A stretch of 64,000 bases of DNA from Malaya genurostris (taxonomy: Eukaryota > Arthropoda > Insecta > Diptera > Culicidae), in assembly GCF_030247185.1 (NCBI RefSeq), contig NC_080571.1, positions 29,371,753-29,435,752 of the forward strand, read 5' to 3'. This document shows positions 40,500-51,260 of the stretch, in pieces (position 1 is the stretch's first letter; every line of letters starts with the position of its first letter). Position numbers and translations under genes: made by a program. Below the pieces are notes generated by a model that saw only the letters and a list, made by a program, of their open reading frames with translations, was not told the origin of the DNA and searched no databases.

Positions 40500-43265
40500 A
40501 TGCCACGAATAATGATAAAAGGTGGTGTCTGGCGAAACACCGAGGTACGTGAAAAACTTTCTATCAAAAGTGTATTGATTTCTAATCTTCATTCTCCAGG
40601 ATGAAATCCTGAAAGCGGCTGTTATGAAATATGGCAAAAACCAGTGGTCTCGAATCGCCTCGCTGCTGCACCGTAAATCTGCAAAACAATGCAAGGCCCG
40701 CTGGTATGAATGGTTGGATCCAAGCATCAAGAAAACGGAATGGTCCCGTGAAGAAGATGAAAAGCTGCTTCATTTGGCCAAGCTCATGCCGACGCAGTGG
40801 CGCACCATTGCACCAATTATTGGGCGCACAGCGGCCCAGTGCTTGGAACGGTACGAGTATCTTCTGGACCAGGCCCAACGCAAAGAGGAAGGCGAAGATG
40901 GCGGCATGGACGATCCGAGAAAGTTGAAACCCGGTGAAATCGATCCGAATCCGGAAACAAAACCGGCTCGCCCGGATCCGAAAGATATGGACGAGGACGA
41001 GTTGGAGATGTTATCGGAGGCGAGAGCTCGCTTGGCCAACACGCAAGGTAAGAAAGCGAAGAGAAAAGCTCGCGAGAAACAACTGGAAGAAGCTCGGAGA
41101 TTGGCTGCGTTACAAAAGCGTAGAGAATTGCGTGCCGCCGGTATTGGATTGGGCAATCGAAAACGGAAACTAAAAGGAATTGATTACAATTCGGAAATTC
41201 CATTCGAGAAAGCACCGGCTCCGGGTTTCTACGATACGTCTGAGGAACATGTGGTTCCGATTGCGGCGGATTTTTCCAGTCTTCGACAGCAAAATCTCGA
41301 TGGCGAACTTCGAACCGAAAAAGAAGCTCGCGAAAGGAAGAAGGACAAAGAAAAGATCAAACAGAAGAAGGAAAATGATATTCCACTGGCAATGCTTCAG
41401 AATCAGGAACCGGCAAAGAAACGATCAAAACTGGTTTTGCCTGAGCCACAAATCTCCGACCAAGAACTTCAACAAGTCGTCAAATTAGGCCGAGCCAGTG
41501 AGATAGCAAAAGAAGTAGCCTCCGAGTCCGGAGTAGAAACTACCGATGCTCTTCTTGCCGACTACAGCATTACTCCGCAGGTGACCATGACGCCAAGAAC
41601 TCCGGCTCCGGTTACCGATCGTATCCTACAAGAAGCTCAAAACATGATGGCCCTTACGCATGTGGACACACCACTGAAGGGTGGGGCGAACACCCCCCTT
41701 ATCCAGTCGGATTTTTCCGGAGCTTTGCCACAAAACCAAGTGGTAGCTACTCCAAATACAATTCTTGCCACACCGTTCCGCTCGGTGCGAGGACCAGATG
41801 GAGCAGCCACTCCCAGTGGTTTCCTAACACCGGCTTCGGGTGCTTTAGTTTCTACTGGAGCTACTCCGGGTGGACCAGGACCAGGACCGGGATTAACACC
41901 AAACTTTGTCCGAGATAAACTGAACATCAATACGGAAGAATCGTTGGCTGTTACCGAAACTCCGGCTGCTTACAAAAGCTATCAAAAACAGCTGAAATCA
42001 TCGCTAAAAGAGGATCTTGCCTCTCTACCGGTGCCCAGAAATGACTACGAAATTGTAGTTCCGGAGAATGAATCCGATGCGGCCATGGACGATGGTACCG
42101 ACGGAGATCGTCTCGTAGCCGATCAAGCGGATGTCGACGCTCGTAAAAGACAAGAACAGCAGGCTAAAGAAGCCAAAGAACTTTCTCTACGTTCGCAGGT
42201 TAGTATTGACATAGGAATCTAAATTTGCGGTAAGGATTGTTAACGGTTTTTTTTTTTCAGGTCATACAACGTGAGCTGCCACGTCCTCTCGACATAAACA
42301 TGACTGTTTTGCGTCCATCCAACGAAATGCAAGGACTCACCGAGCTGCAACGGGCAGAAGAACTGGTGAAACAGGAAATGGTAAAAATGCTAAACTACGA
42401 CGCAATTCGCAATCCTGTAATCAATCCACAAGCACCACCGACCAAAAAGAATCCTTTGGCACAGCATCTGGCCTACCTGGAACAGAATCCCTATGACGTT
42501 GTGGACGAATCCGATCTGAACAAAGCCAAAGAAATGCTTCGGGAGGAAATGACTGTCGTCAAGGCCGGAATGGCCCACGGTGACCTGTCGCTGGAAAGTT
42601 ACACCCAGGTCTGGCAGGAATGTCTATCGCAGGTACTGTACCTGCCTAGCCAGAATCGGTACACACGAGCGAATCTGGCAAGTAAAAAAGATCGTATCGA
42701 GTCCGCTGAAAAACGGCTCGAAATCAATCGAAAACACATGGCCAAGGAAGCGAAACGTTGCGGAAAAATTGAGAAAAAGCTAAAAATTATCACCGGAGGC
42801 TATCAAGCCAGAGCCCAAGCGGTGATCAAGCAATTTCAGGACACCAACGAGCAAATCGAACAGAACAATTTGGCACTGTCGACATTTAAATTCCTTGCGT
42901 CCCAGGAGGACCTGGCGATACCGAAACGAATGGAATCGCTGACGGAGGACGTGATGCGACAAACCGAACGAGAGAAAACACTACAGAAACGGTACGCACA
43001 GTTGATCGAAGAGTTCCGGGAGTTGTCCAGAGACGAACGTCCCAGAATGCAGTACCCACAACAACCGCAGCAAATCGTTGAAGTGTCCAAACAAAATGGA
43101 AGCAAGGAACCGGAAAGACCTGAGGTCAGAGAGGAAGATCAGGCAGTGGAAGAACCAGAGCCACAGGAGCCACCCCCGGAACAGAATGACGATGCTATGG
43201 ACTGTCAGGAGGAGGAGGAGGAGGATGGTGAAGGTCAACAGGTCTACGATGGGGGGCAAGAATAA
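40500..43265 (+). CDS. Cdc5: Cell division cycle 5-like protein (CDC5L/Cef1)
   Basis: Three exons, 40500-40544, 40600-42198 and 42261-43265, with introns of 55 and 62 nt; all joins are in frame and give 882 aa. The start ATG gives MPRIMIKGGVWRNTEDEI, as in all CDC5 proteins. Two Myb repeats follow (residues about 8-57 and 58-108: W-X19-W patterns with KQCKARWYEWLDPS and AAQCLERYEYLLDQ). Then come a charged coiled-coil region, a middle Thr-Pro-rich region (TPLKGGANTPL, SDFSGALP), and a C-terminal coiled coil ending in an acidic Glu tail. CDC5 is a core subunit of the Prp19 (NineTeen) complex, needed in the nucleus for spliceosome activation. Slightly longer than its roughly 800-aa relatives, mainly in the tail. 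Confidence 0.97.
40545..40599 (+). other. Cdc5 intron 1, 55 nt
   Basis: GTACGTGAAAAAC to CATTCTCCAG, phase 0, separating RNTE from DEIL in the first Myb repeat. Confidence 0.93.
42199..42260 (+). other. Cdc5 intron 2, 62 nt
   Basis: GTTAGTATTGAC to a T-run plus CAG, phase 0. Read-through would end the protein after ..SIDIGI; splicing joins SLRSQ to VIQRELPRP. Confidence 0.93.
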
Positions 43266-43347
43266 AATATACAGCTTTAAGGCAATTTGTTCAATGATAA
43301 TCATACAGTTGAGGAACTTTGTTTAGTAACGGTTAATTATGAATAAA
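43261..43347 (+). terminator. Cdc5 polyadenylation signals
   Basis: AATAAA at 43261-43266 overlaps the stop codon, and a second AATAAA lies at 43342-43347. The second is better placed for a normal 3' UTR. Confidence 0.55.
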
Positions 43348-43488
43348 CATGAATCCTAAGTGTAGTATGTTCTACTGATCATTGGGAATATTTCATTTCG
43401 TACTACGAAAATATCTAGTCTTATAGCAGCTACAGGATAGCGGAGATGTTTTGAGACCTGCACCTTGTTTAATAAAACTGAACACCTC

Positions 43489-43683
43489 GCCTCACACCGG
43501 GTTGGCGGTTCAATGCATAGGGCACTGGTCTCACAAACCAGTTGTCGTATGTTCGAGCCCCGACCTGGAAGGATTTGTAGAGTCAGTAGAATCCGTAGCA
43601 CCAGCCATGCAATGGTTCTGTACACTCTGAATCTGCTGCGAAGTCAAATTCCACTACAGGAATGTAATACCAAGGCTTTGATT
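43489..43683 (+). mobile_element. tRNA-derived SINE, full copy (195 bp)
   Basis: Flanked by a perfect 10-bp duplication TGAACACCTC (43479-43488 and 43684-43693). The head GGGTTGGCGGTTCAATGC has an A-box-like segment. CTGGTCTCACAAACCAG is a 5-bp anticodon-type stem with a 7-nt loop, and TGTTCGAGCCC is a B box. The body ends CAAGGCTTTGATT. Likely polymerase III transcribed. Confidence 0.88.
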
Positions 43684-43792
43684 TGAACACCTCACGATAT
43701 TGACAAATATTTCATAAGTTAATGCGGTAAATGTTGAGAAAGATTGTTTGTTTGTTTTTCAAATATATTTTCTCATAGTTTTACGAGACAAT

Positions 43793-44841
43793 GGCCCTTA
43801 TTCTGCGAGTCGAGTGACTTTTGACTCCAGTCCAAACACACTATCTGTAGTAAAAAGGACACTGTTTCTCTATTTGCTTTATTTACAGAAGTTTTTTATT
43901 ACCGCTATTGTTCACAAATAGCGTCCAATGAAAAGAGACTTGAAACGGCTTCTTCACATGATGAAAGCTGCACCATTCTGTTGTTACCTTCTCCAGTAGA
44001 TCGGGTTTCGTTCTTGTTATAATCAAGCTTTCGTTTTATTTTCAGCTTATAGTCACTCCATACCTATAACAATGAAACGTTGATATTAAAAATAGTTCTT
44101 ACTCACTTTCTGCCATTCCGTTATAGAACCAATGGGAAGTCCAAGACTACTCAAATCAGCGGTTAAACGATTCCAAAACTCATTGTAATTGGTTTTCGAG
44201 ATATTTGCCGTATCAGCAAACCTTTGCCCTTTTGCTACATGAGGGTTTTTCTCCATGTGAGAAACCATCGCCTCGAATTGCTTTCTATTCGTTACTTTTT
44301 ACCTAAGTATTTGTATTAAAAACAAATTGTTCATTATCTACCTTATATTCAATGAAATTCATAAAAAAAAATAAACGAAGAAAACATATTTCATTACAAC
44401 TACCGTTTTGTATCTATTTTCACTTTGCTTCGGTTAGTTTAGGCCTCAATTTTTGGTTTCAATTCAACGGCGGCAGTTGCTAAATCGCTGAGAACTAAAG
44501 ATGCTTTACAAAGGCATGAATTTTGCACAGCACAATTTAAGATTTTTTTTTATCAAATACGTATTTAACCTACTTGCAAACAAAATTTACATTCGCCATG
44601 AAAAAAAATGAAAATATTAACGATTTTTTTTTCAAATTTGTCTTCTGTCACTTGCTTTATCGGTACCGACTTTAAAACTCACCCGTAGTGAATTCTGTCA
44701 CCGTGATTCGACTGCAAGAATACGGTGAGAGTTCATCGGAGTTCACTCATGGTGACTTTTGTCACTGCATTCGACGGTCGGAATCGTGTGACTCGGGTGA
44801 CTCGACTTATTTCACCGCACTCGACTAGCAGAATAAGGGCC
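43793..44841 (-). mobile_element. Harbinger-like element, 1.05 kb, with a Myb/SANT exon
   Basis: Ends GGCCCTTATTCTGCGAGTCG and the complement of GGCCCTTATTCTGCTAGTCG are inverted. Flanks are the trinucleotide AAT on both sides. Subterminal words GTGACTC and GAGTGACTTTTGACTCC recur near both ends. One exon-like frame on the minus strand (44107-44300) encodes a Myb/SANT-type domain; no DDE transposase is present. Confidence 0.7.
44107..44300 (-). CDS. Myb/SANT-like (zeste/MSAT-type) DNA-binding exon
   Basis: The minus-strand frame reads KVTNRKQFEAMVSHMEKNPH followed by VAKG, then NYNEFWNRLTADLSSLG and ITEWQK, ending at a consensus donor GTGAGTAAG (44106 downwards). This matches the fold of the zeste-like Myb/SANT domain (hydrophobic M-X6-P, EFW, LNSLG-type, EWQK patterns). 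Such proteins are the second gene of PIF/Harbinger elements and bind the element's ends. Only one exon is seen; the upstream frame is closed by a TAA near 44300 and no later exon was found before the element ends. It is probably a remnant. Confidence 0.62.
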
Positions 44842-44844
44842 AAT

Positions 44845-46037
44845 AATTTATCTACTTCCATCTAATTTCACAAAAAAAGTTTTAGTTGCTTGTCTTTCAT
44901 GATTATAAATTAAATGAAAAAAATCAACTATCGTGAAGATCCTGTAATGTTATAAGGTTATTAACATAGCTCACAGATATCGGTATTATGAATAAATAGT
45001 AGAAAAACTTGGAGTAGGTAATGTCAGAGACATAACCCCAAGATTGACTTAAAAATGCACATTTCATTTTTCTACTAATAAATCATCCATTTCAAGTAAA
45101 GAATCTCATTGGTTCATTGTAAAATGCTTTGGATTCTGAAAATAACCGAACGTTACCATTTCTCTGACTTTCAACACAGCCGATAATTATTTCCACGAGT
45201 AAAATTCCGAACGTGAGAAACGGCACACAAAGTCCGTCCTGCAGCAGAACTGCTCACAGTGAAGATGAATTCAATACTGAAGCAATTTTTATGTTCTTTC
45301 TACGTGATTTCGTTTGCACCTTTCTCATAATGGGCGGTCTTAACGGCAGAGATGGCATTTCACCAGAGTGATATACGCTAGAGTCAGATTTTTGCCACAC
45401 CGAGAATGCAAAAAACGAAGCACCGCACAAAGAGGAAAGCGCACTTCTTCTCAGTGTCGAATAGACAGCATTTGAGTGTGTGCTTGTGGTTAAAGCAGCT
45501 GGCGCGAGTGAAACACATTCTCTTCGCATGAATCGCTCACACGCGCTCTCGTCTAAATACACCCAAGTGACCACTGGTGCGTGATGGTGAGCGAACACTT
45601 CTGTGAACTTCAATTAATAGAGAGTAGATCTGGCCTTGCTATGAAAAATTTGCAAGGAAAACCGAAAATTTTACGATAAATTGTTTTATTTTGCTGATTT
45701 TGCGTGTCCACGCTTCATCTACAAAAACCATACAGCAGAGTGCTCACCGGCGTGTACACCTCTGTGAAAGTATCTGCATCCACCTCAGAGAATTTATTAG
45801 CTAATGCTCTAGCACTTTGGTGCGATTCAGTGGAAGAGGTAAAAGGAAATAAACAAACGCACTCATGATGCGTGCACACTTTACACAACAGTGGTGTATA
45901 AATATGAAAGAGAAGAGCTCTCGTTGAAGTTGTCAGTGCGAGGGGAGAAATTTTGCTTGCTCTTCGTCACACAGAGGAGATAGACATCTCTGCTTAACGG
46001 CTACAAAGATAGCAACACACAGAATTTTGTGGTTGAT
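44845..46037. other. No gene recognised
   Basis: Non-coding by inspection. GTAATGTCAGAGACATAAC near 45018-45036 recurs near 468. The open frame at 45254-45613 (-) has no motif. Confidence 0.5.
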
Positions 46038-46042
46038 ATCTT

Positions 46043-46886
46043 TGTTGAGTCCAGTCGTGGTCGATCCGCGCTCAAAACACGTCTACTCACGTCCGCCACG
46101 TATCCATGAATGATCCGATTGTCATTACACTACTAACGAGGAATACACATTATCGAGTTAATATTTTGCAGCTGAATCCCACATTATCAGATCCGAATGG
46201 ATTCCGAATCAATTCCGAATCGGCGAGAAATTTTCATTCGGAATTTCATGTGGAAATCATAATGGATTCCGAATCAATTCCAACTCCAGTGCAACAACCG
46301 ATTCCGAATGAACCGGTTCGCCTACAACCGGTTGATTCGGAAATCATTCGGAATTGAGTGAGAAGATGCGGACTGAATTGTCAATTCGTCTTCTTCTTCT
46401 TCTTTCCTGATTTTGCACGTTTTCGTGCTGGTTTTCAGTTTATTTTTAAACGAAAACATTATATAACTGAATACACAAATTTAAATCTTCATGTTTTTCG
46501 GATATACAGAACTAGTAAATAACCAGTTCTTCTTATAATCCCAACATAAACTATTGAAATTCGCTGGAAATTAAAAAAACGGCCTACCTTAGTCAGCATC
46601 ATCCATTCCTCTAGCTGGAGTGTAGTGAAATGGCTTAAGTCGCTTAAATTTCACACTTACACATTCATAAAATGAGCGAATATTCAATGACATTTATAAT
46701 GTCACTGTCAATCAGGTTGATCGAGCAGCCAACTCAGGCGAAAATTCTAGCACTGAACCGATCGAGCACTAAAAAATCATGCAGTCGAGTAAGAATTCAT
46801 TGCTCATTCCGTCATTTCGATAATGTGGGATTCAGCAGCCGTACACTGAAACAAATGATCGTTTTATTTATTGTCAGAACTCTACA
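46043..46886 (-). repeat. Gypsy 3' LTR, 190 bp plus a 652-bp MITE
   Basis: In element orientation it runs TGTAGAGTTCTGAC.. to ..GGACTCAACA. The total of 844 bp equals 190 + 652 (MITE) + 2 (AT duplication), so the LTR itself has kept its full length. The AATAAA complement (TTTATT) near 46863-46875 provides a polyadenylation signal. Confidence 0.95.
46178..46829 (-). mobile_element. MITE, CCCACATTATC family, copy 2, inside the Gypsy LTR
   Basis: Ends CCCACATTATC and GATAATGTGGG, flanked by AT (46176-46177 and 46830-46831). The other LTR reads GCAGCTGAATTCAG at this place, with a single AT, proving both borders and the 2-bp duplication. It is the reverse orientation of 27855-28433 and carries the same CATTCGGAATCGG block. 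Confidence 0.95.
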
Positions 46887-46902
46887 TTCCTCTCCTTCTC
46901 TA
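46887..46902 (-). promoter_or_regulatory. Gypsy polypurine tract
   Basis: The minus strand reads AGAGAAGGAGAGGAA immediately before the 3' LTR start TGTAGAG. This is the plus-strand primer site for reverse transcription in LTR elements. Confidence 0.85.
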
Positions 46903-46990
46903 AAAAAATATGAAACGAAACAAACAACAACGAAAGAATCGAAAGAAAAAAAAATTCCAAATGATAAGTTTTATTACTCTGCAAAAATAA

Positions 46991-48595
46991 TCACTTCATG
47001 TATCGTGAAGGAATCTTCTTATTTCTCGATGGTCGTTTTAGTTCCGAATGTTGATTACTTGCTGCTTTCTCTTCTTCGACTTTCCAATTTTTGTCAAACT
47101 TCATTGGATGTTTCTCTCGCGTGGGTGATTCTAACTGCTGGGATTCTGGATTTAGGTTTTCACCACGTGTTGAGGGGTACTTCCGCAAATGTGTAACGGA
47201 CCGCCGGTACATTACGCCTTCTTCATTTGCGACAATAGTATCATTGCCAGTTTTCTTGACAACTTTGAACTTTTCCAGACGGAACTTTGGTTCCAGCTTT
47301 CCAGTCTCATAATTCCGAAGCATAACCATATCACCCTCCTTGATGTCAGATGACTTTGCCTGTCTGCGGTCATCTGTATAGAGTTTTGCTCTCATCTTCC
47401 GCATTGCATCCTTCTCACGCACATCAGCATCTCTGAGCCAGTGAGGATCGGTTCGTAGAGATGGTAGTAGATCTTTCACCGGCCGGCCGGTTAATAACTC
47501 CATTGGAGCTTTATCGGTAACAGAATGTGGTGTCGTGTTATACATATAAACGTAATCTTGTACTGCTTTCCTCCAATCAATGTTGGTTGCTTTGGCGATG
47601 CGCAATGCCCGGAGTATTCCTTGATTTTGCCTTTCGACGAGGCCATTCATTTGCGGCCAGTAAGGAATAGTGCGCATCAACCTGATATTTTTACTATTGC
47701 AGTAACTCAAAAACTCCTCACTTGCAAATGGAGGGCCGTTATCGCTTCTAATAGTTTCAGGGTAGGTTTGTTCACGGAATATCCCTTCTAATGCGTCAAT
47801 TGTTTTGGTCGCAGTTGTACCAGTCATTTCGATCACTTTCAGGAATCGACTGAAGTAGTCGACCACCACCAAGAATGTAGCGATTTCCTTGGCAGAGAAA
47901 AAATCGACAGCAATTTCCTGCCATGCTCTCTCTGGCATTTCTTTACGTGTCAATGGCTCCGGTGGATGTTGTCTACTCACAGCGGCGCATCCCGCACATT
48001 CTTGCACTGTGTTAGCTACGTCGCGATCCATACATGGCCACCACATCTTATCTCTTAGGTTCCTTTTCATTGCGACAATTCCAGGGTGACCTCTGTGGGC
48101 AATGTCCAATGCTCTTTGTCGTAATTTAGCTGGAAGCAGAATTCTGTCGTTTCTAACTACTATTCCATCGACAATCCCAAGTTCCTTGTCGAAAGCCTGA
48201 TAACGGTATAGTTCAATAGGCCAGTCTCGAGTCTCAAGGCATTTTATCACTGACAAGAGCGTTTTGTCACTAGCAGTTGCTTCCCTTATTTCCTTCAAAT
48301 TGATTGCGTTCAGCCCATTTTCTATGGCAAATAGAAAATGATCAGCGTGGTCATTGAAGGGTTCATCAAATTTGGTTACTAGTCGAGAGAGTGCATCGGA
48401 AATATTTGCAGACCCGGGAATATGCTTGATTTCGAAAGTATAGGGTTGCAAACGAAGTGCCCAACCCTCTGCCCTGGAGCAAGCGCGTTTCCCATTTTGG
48501 TGTTTGCCACTATATATGTATTCGAGAGATTTGTGATCCGTAAAAACGGTGAACTGCAGGCCAAAAGCATCAAGTAAAATTTCTCGACCGCCCAT
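46991..48595 (-). pseudogene. Gypsy pol: RNase H end and integrase
   Basis: The frame carries TDHKSLEYIY (RNase H), then the integrase zinc-binding HHCC region (HRGHPGIVAMKRNL with CAGC), the catalytic core with DYFSRFLKVIEM, SDNGPPFASEEF and a Glu in GLVERQNQG, and a C-terminal GPY/F-like basic tail ending near 46991. The core's acidic residues are present. The frame is out of register with the upstream pol frame (join near 48595-48620), so a full polyprotein would not be made from this copy. Confidence 0.88.
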
Positions 48596-49044
48596 ACAAC
48601 CGCTAGTGCTTCGCGTTGTGTTTGCGGATACACCCTTTCGGTTGATGTGAGGCCTTTAGAAGCGAAGCTTATAATTCGCGGCACACCGTTAAGATCTCGC
48701 TGCGTCAAAACAGCCCCCAACCCCACCGGCGAAGCATCAACGTACAGCTCAGTAGTGTCATTAGGATCGAAAAAACCTAATTTACGGACATTGTTAACCA
48801 ACTCGAGTCTCAAATCATCAAAAGCTGTTCTCTGTTCCTCGCCAAATGATTCGACATCACCACGAATAAATGCTCGCAGAGGTTCACTTCTAGTGGACAG
48901 ATTTAGAATAAACTGTCCTACAAAATTAACTAGTCCAAGAAAACTTCGTACCTCCTCTTTGGATGAAGGCAAACGAAAATTTTTGATAGCAGAAACCTTC
49001 TCTTCCGATGGGCTGATGCCATATTCGCTTACCTTGAAAACCAA
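48379..49044 (-). pseudogene. Gypsy pol: end of reverse transcriptase and RNase H start
   Basis: The frame has the reverse transcriptase connection (FLGLVNFVGQFI) and the RNase H start LYVDASPVGLGAVL with REALAVVWAVEKF, then loses register near 48600, where the next frame picks up the continuing protein. At its upstream end (49044-49100) a TA run and a duplicated piece containing ACTCCGATAACACATTTTG separate it from the next frame. Confidence 0.85.
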
Positions 49045-49064
49045 TATATATATATATAATTATT

Positions 49065-49838
49065 TTACTCCGATAACACATTTTGTTCGATTACCTTGAA
49101 TCCCAATATCTGAAGTTCTCTTACTCCGATGACACATTTTCTCTCATTGAGCATTGCATTGTTACGTTTTAAAATATCAAGCACATGCACTAATCGCTTA
49201 TCGTGTTCCTCTTTCGTCCGCCCCGCTACGACAATGTCGTCAATGTAAACAATTACGCCTTCAGCACCGGCCAGCATTTCTACCATGATTCTTTGAAAAA
49301 TCTCGGACGCACAATTTATCCCGAACATCAAGCGTTTGAACCGCATCAGACCTTTTCCAGTCATAAAAGTTGTGACGCCACGTGACTCGGGATGTAATTC
49401 GACATGGTGATACGCTGACATTATATCCAATCGTGAGTAAAATTTCGCTCCCCGTAATCTGTTCAAAAAGGTGTCGATAACAGGTAGCGGATAATGCTCG
49501 CGCTGAATTGCTTCGTTCGGGTGCTTCATGTTGATGCATATCCTAATGTCATCTTTCCCTTTTGGCACTATCACCATTGGAGATATCCAATCAGGAGACT
49601 CGATTACTCGCTCAATGACATCAGTTTGCAACATCTCTTGAATCTTATCATCTACCCTTTTTTCCATTGCTGCAGGAATCCGAAGGTATGCCACTTTTTT
49701 TGGCGGTACTGTTTGGTCGATAGCCAACTTCACTAAGATTCCCGGAAACTTTGGAAAAGGTTTTAAATGCGTATCGACGTGGAAAACATCCAAACCAACT
49801 TTGAGAATTCGTAGTTCCTCAGATGTTTTTTTACTCAA
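49065..49838 (-). CDS. Gypsy pol: reverse transcriptase (partial frame)
   Basis: 257 codons with the typical Ty3/Gypsy reverse transcriptase motifs: YSRLDIMSAYHHVELH (motif A), RLMFGINCASEIFQ and VYIDDIVVAG (catalytic YIDD). Upstream is the linker from the protease. The frame is a segment of a broken polyprotein rather than a complete gene. Reverse transcriptase would copy the element RNA using the serine-type primer site at 51835. Confidence 0.9.
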   Translation of the reverse strand: MSKKTSEELRILKVGLDVFHVDTHLKPFPKFPGILVKLAIDQTVPPKKVAYLRIPAAMEKRVDDKIQEMLQTDVIERVIESPDWISPMVIVPKGKDDIRICINMKHPNEAIQREHYPLPVIDTFLNRLRGAKFYSRLDIMSAYHHVELHPESRGVTTFMTGKGLMRFKRLMFGINCASEIFQRIMVEMLAGAEGVIVYIDDIVVAGRTKEEHDKRLVHVLDILKRNNAMLNERKCVIGVRELQILGFKVIEQNVLSE

Positions 49839-49895
49839 CAGGCATCTACGCGCTTTCTTAACAACAAAGAACTCGGCGAAGGATCTGGGCTTCGA

Positions 49896-50147
49896 TTAGT
49901 TTACAAATATCCAAGCTTCAAACATGGCCAACACGTCTAAGGGCTGATTGCTGGCGTAAGCATGAAACTGACGATCACATTTATATTTTGTTTTAAAAAT
50001 GCGTGCATTTTTTGTATGTAATTCATTCCAAACATTTTCTGTAACGGTATTTATCGAAGCTCCCGAATCAATTACAAATTCTACCTCTACCGTATCGATC
50101 TGGCAGAGTATGGTCCCATTATTTACATCCAGGGATTGCGTATTCAC
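49896..50147 (-). CDS. Gypsy protease (partial frame)
   Basis: 84 codons with FVIDSGASINTV, the aspartic protease active site (DSGA), about 29 residues into the frame. It lies between gag and reverse transcriptase as in other Gypsy elements. The frame ends at a stop near 49896 before reverse transcriptase starts. Confidence 0.82.
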   Translation of the reverse strand: MNTQSLDVNNGTILCQIDTVEVEFVIDSGASINTVTENVWNELHTKNARIFKTKYKCDRQFHAYASNQPLDVLAMFEAWIFVN

Positions 50148-50252
50148 CTAGTAAAATAAAGTTTATTGCTCAAGTTTTTATTTAAAACCGTTAATTGAAA
50201 AAAAATGGTCCTTGTACAATACTTCAATGGACCTATAATAAAAATAAGAACC

Positions 50253-51260
50253 CTACTCTACCTTAGCCACATCATCTGCAGTCGGACGGTGAGGTACATT
50301 TTCTTCCCATTTTTCTTTTGAGCTTTCCAAAGAGTTAGTTACATCTTCATCATTTGCACGTCTGGCATAGCGAGACTCTCGTTGGCTGCTACTATTTGCG
50401 ATGCATTTCCTGGCATAGTGTCCCCTATGTCCACAACGATTACACGTCGCACCTCGAGCGAAACACTCACGAGAATCCCTTGCATGTCTTGTTGATCCAC
50501 AGCGGTCGCATTGAACTCCGAAACGGCCATGCTGTTTCCTTGATTCACCTTGTCTACCGTAAGGTTGTCTTTCAAATTGACGATACCCTTTCGAATCCCG
50601 TTTTAGACTTGCATTTCTGTTTCGATTTTGTCCCGAACTAACGTGGTTTAGTTCCGTTTCTCCTCGGAATGGTTTTAGCTTCTCCCTTTGGTTCACGAGA
50701 ATTTCGCGATTTATAGCATAGTTGATAACCTCATCCAGGGTCATTGCATTTTCAAGTCCTTTGTCCCTTACTTTGTCGTCTCGGGCACCCATTGTGATCT
50801 GTTGAAGGATCTCAGTTTCTTCACGGCTGGAAAACTCACATCTCGAGGCTTGAGAGCGCAATCGCAGAATGAAATTGTTGAATGACTCTTGGCTTGACTG
50901 CTTAATCGAACGAAAAACCTCGAGTTCCACCCGTTCGTTTCTCTTGCCGACGAAAAATTTCTCCAGACGCTTAATGGCATTGTCATACTCTGGAATTTCC
51001 GGTGGCATCAGTGGGATCTTCACGGGTTCTGATGTAATTTCCTCCGCCCCAGGACGCAAATTGAAAAATATACGCTGCAGTCCTCTTCCTCCAACTGCCA
51101 GCATAGTTACCAGCTTATCGTGCTGTGCTTCGATATTTCGCATTTCAAGGTAAAGTTCGAAGGCTCGGTGCCACTCTTCCCATTCTCGGCGCAAATCATG
51201 GGAATCAGCTTTGTCATTGAACGTGCCTAACGGCATTCGATACGTTTCATCACCATTCAT
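50253..51260 (-). CDS. Gypsy gag (335 aa, two zinc knuckles)
   Basis: ATG at 51258-51260 (MNGDETYRMPLGTF). The first two thirds resemble the retrotransposon gag capsid region (EWEEWHRAFELYLEMRNI; QSSQESFNNFILRLRSQA). The C-terminal part has CDRCGSTRHARDSREC and CNRCGHRGHYARKC, the latter a standard C-X2-C-X4-H-X4-C knuckle. The frame is intact. The protein would form the particle and package element RNA. Confidence 0.92.
   Translation of the reverse strand: MNGDETYRMPLGTFNDKADSHDLRREWEEWHRAFELYLEMRNIEAQHDKLVTMLAVGGRGLQRIFFNLRPGAEEITSEPVKIPLMPPEIPEYDNAIKRLEKFFVGKRNERVELEVFRSIKQSSQESFNNFILRLRSQASRCEFSSREETEILQQITMGARDDKVRDKGLENAMTLDEVINYAINREILVNQREKLKPFRGETELNHVSSGQNRNRNASLKRDSKGYRQFERQPYGRQGESRKQHGRFGVQCDRCGSTRHARDSRECFARGATCNRCGHRGHYARKCIANSSSQRESRYARRANDEDVTNSLESSKEKWEENVPHRPTADDVAKVE

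Noticed and set aside
43500..43570. Possible tRNA gene with anticodon-like stem and B box
   Set aside because: No matching acceptor stem, and the same head occurs in SINE copies with target duplications.
45254..45613. 119-codon minus-strand frame
   Set aside because: No motif, no homology I can recognise, and base composition like its surroundings.
46991..47200. Envelope-like gene after Gypsy integrase, or a plus-strand gene at 46672-47196
   Set aside because: Integrase ends close to the polypurine tract, leaving no room for an env; the plus-strand frame is antisense to pol and the LTR MITE.
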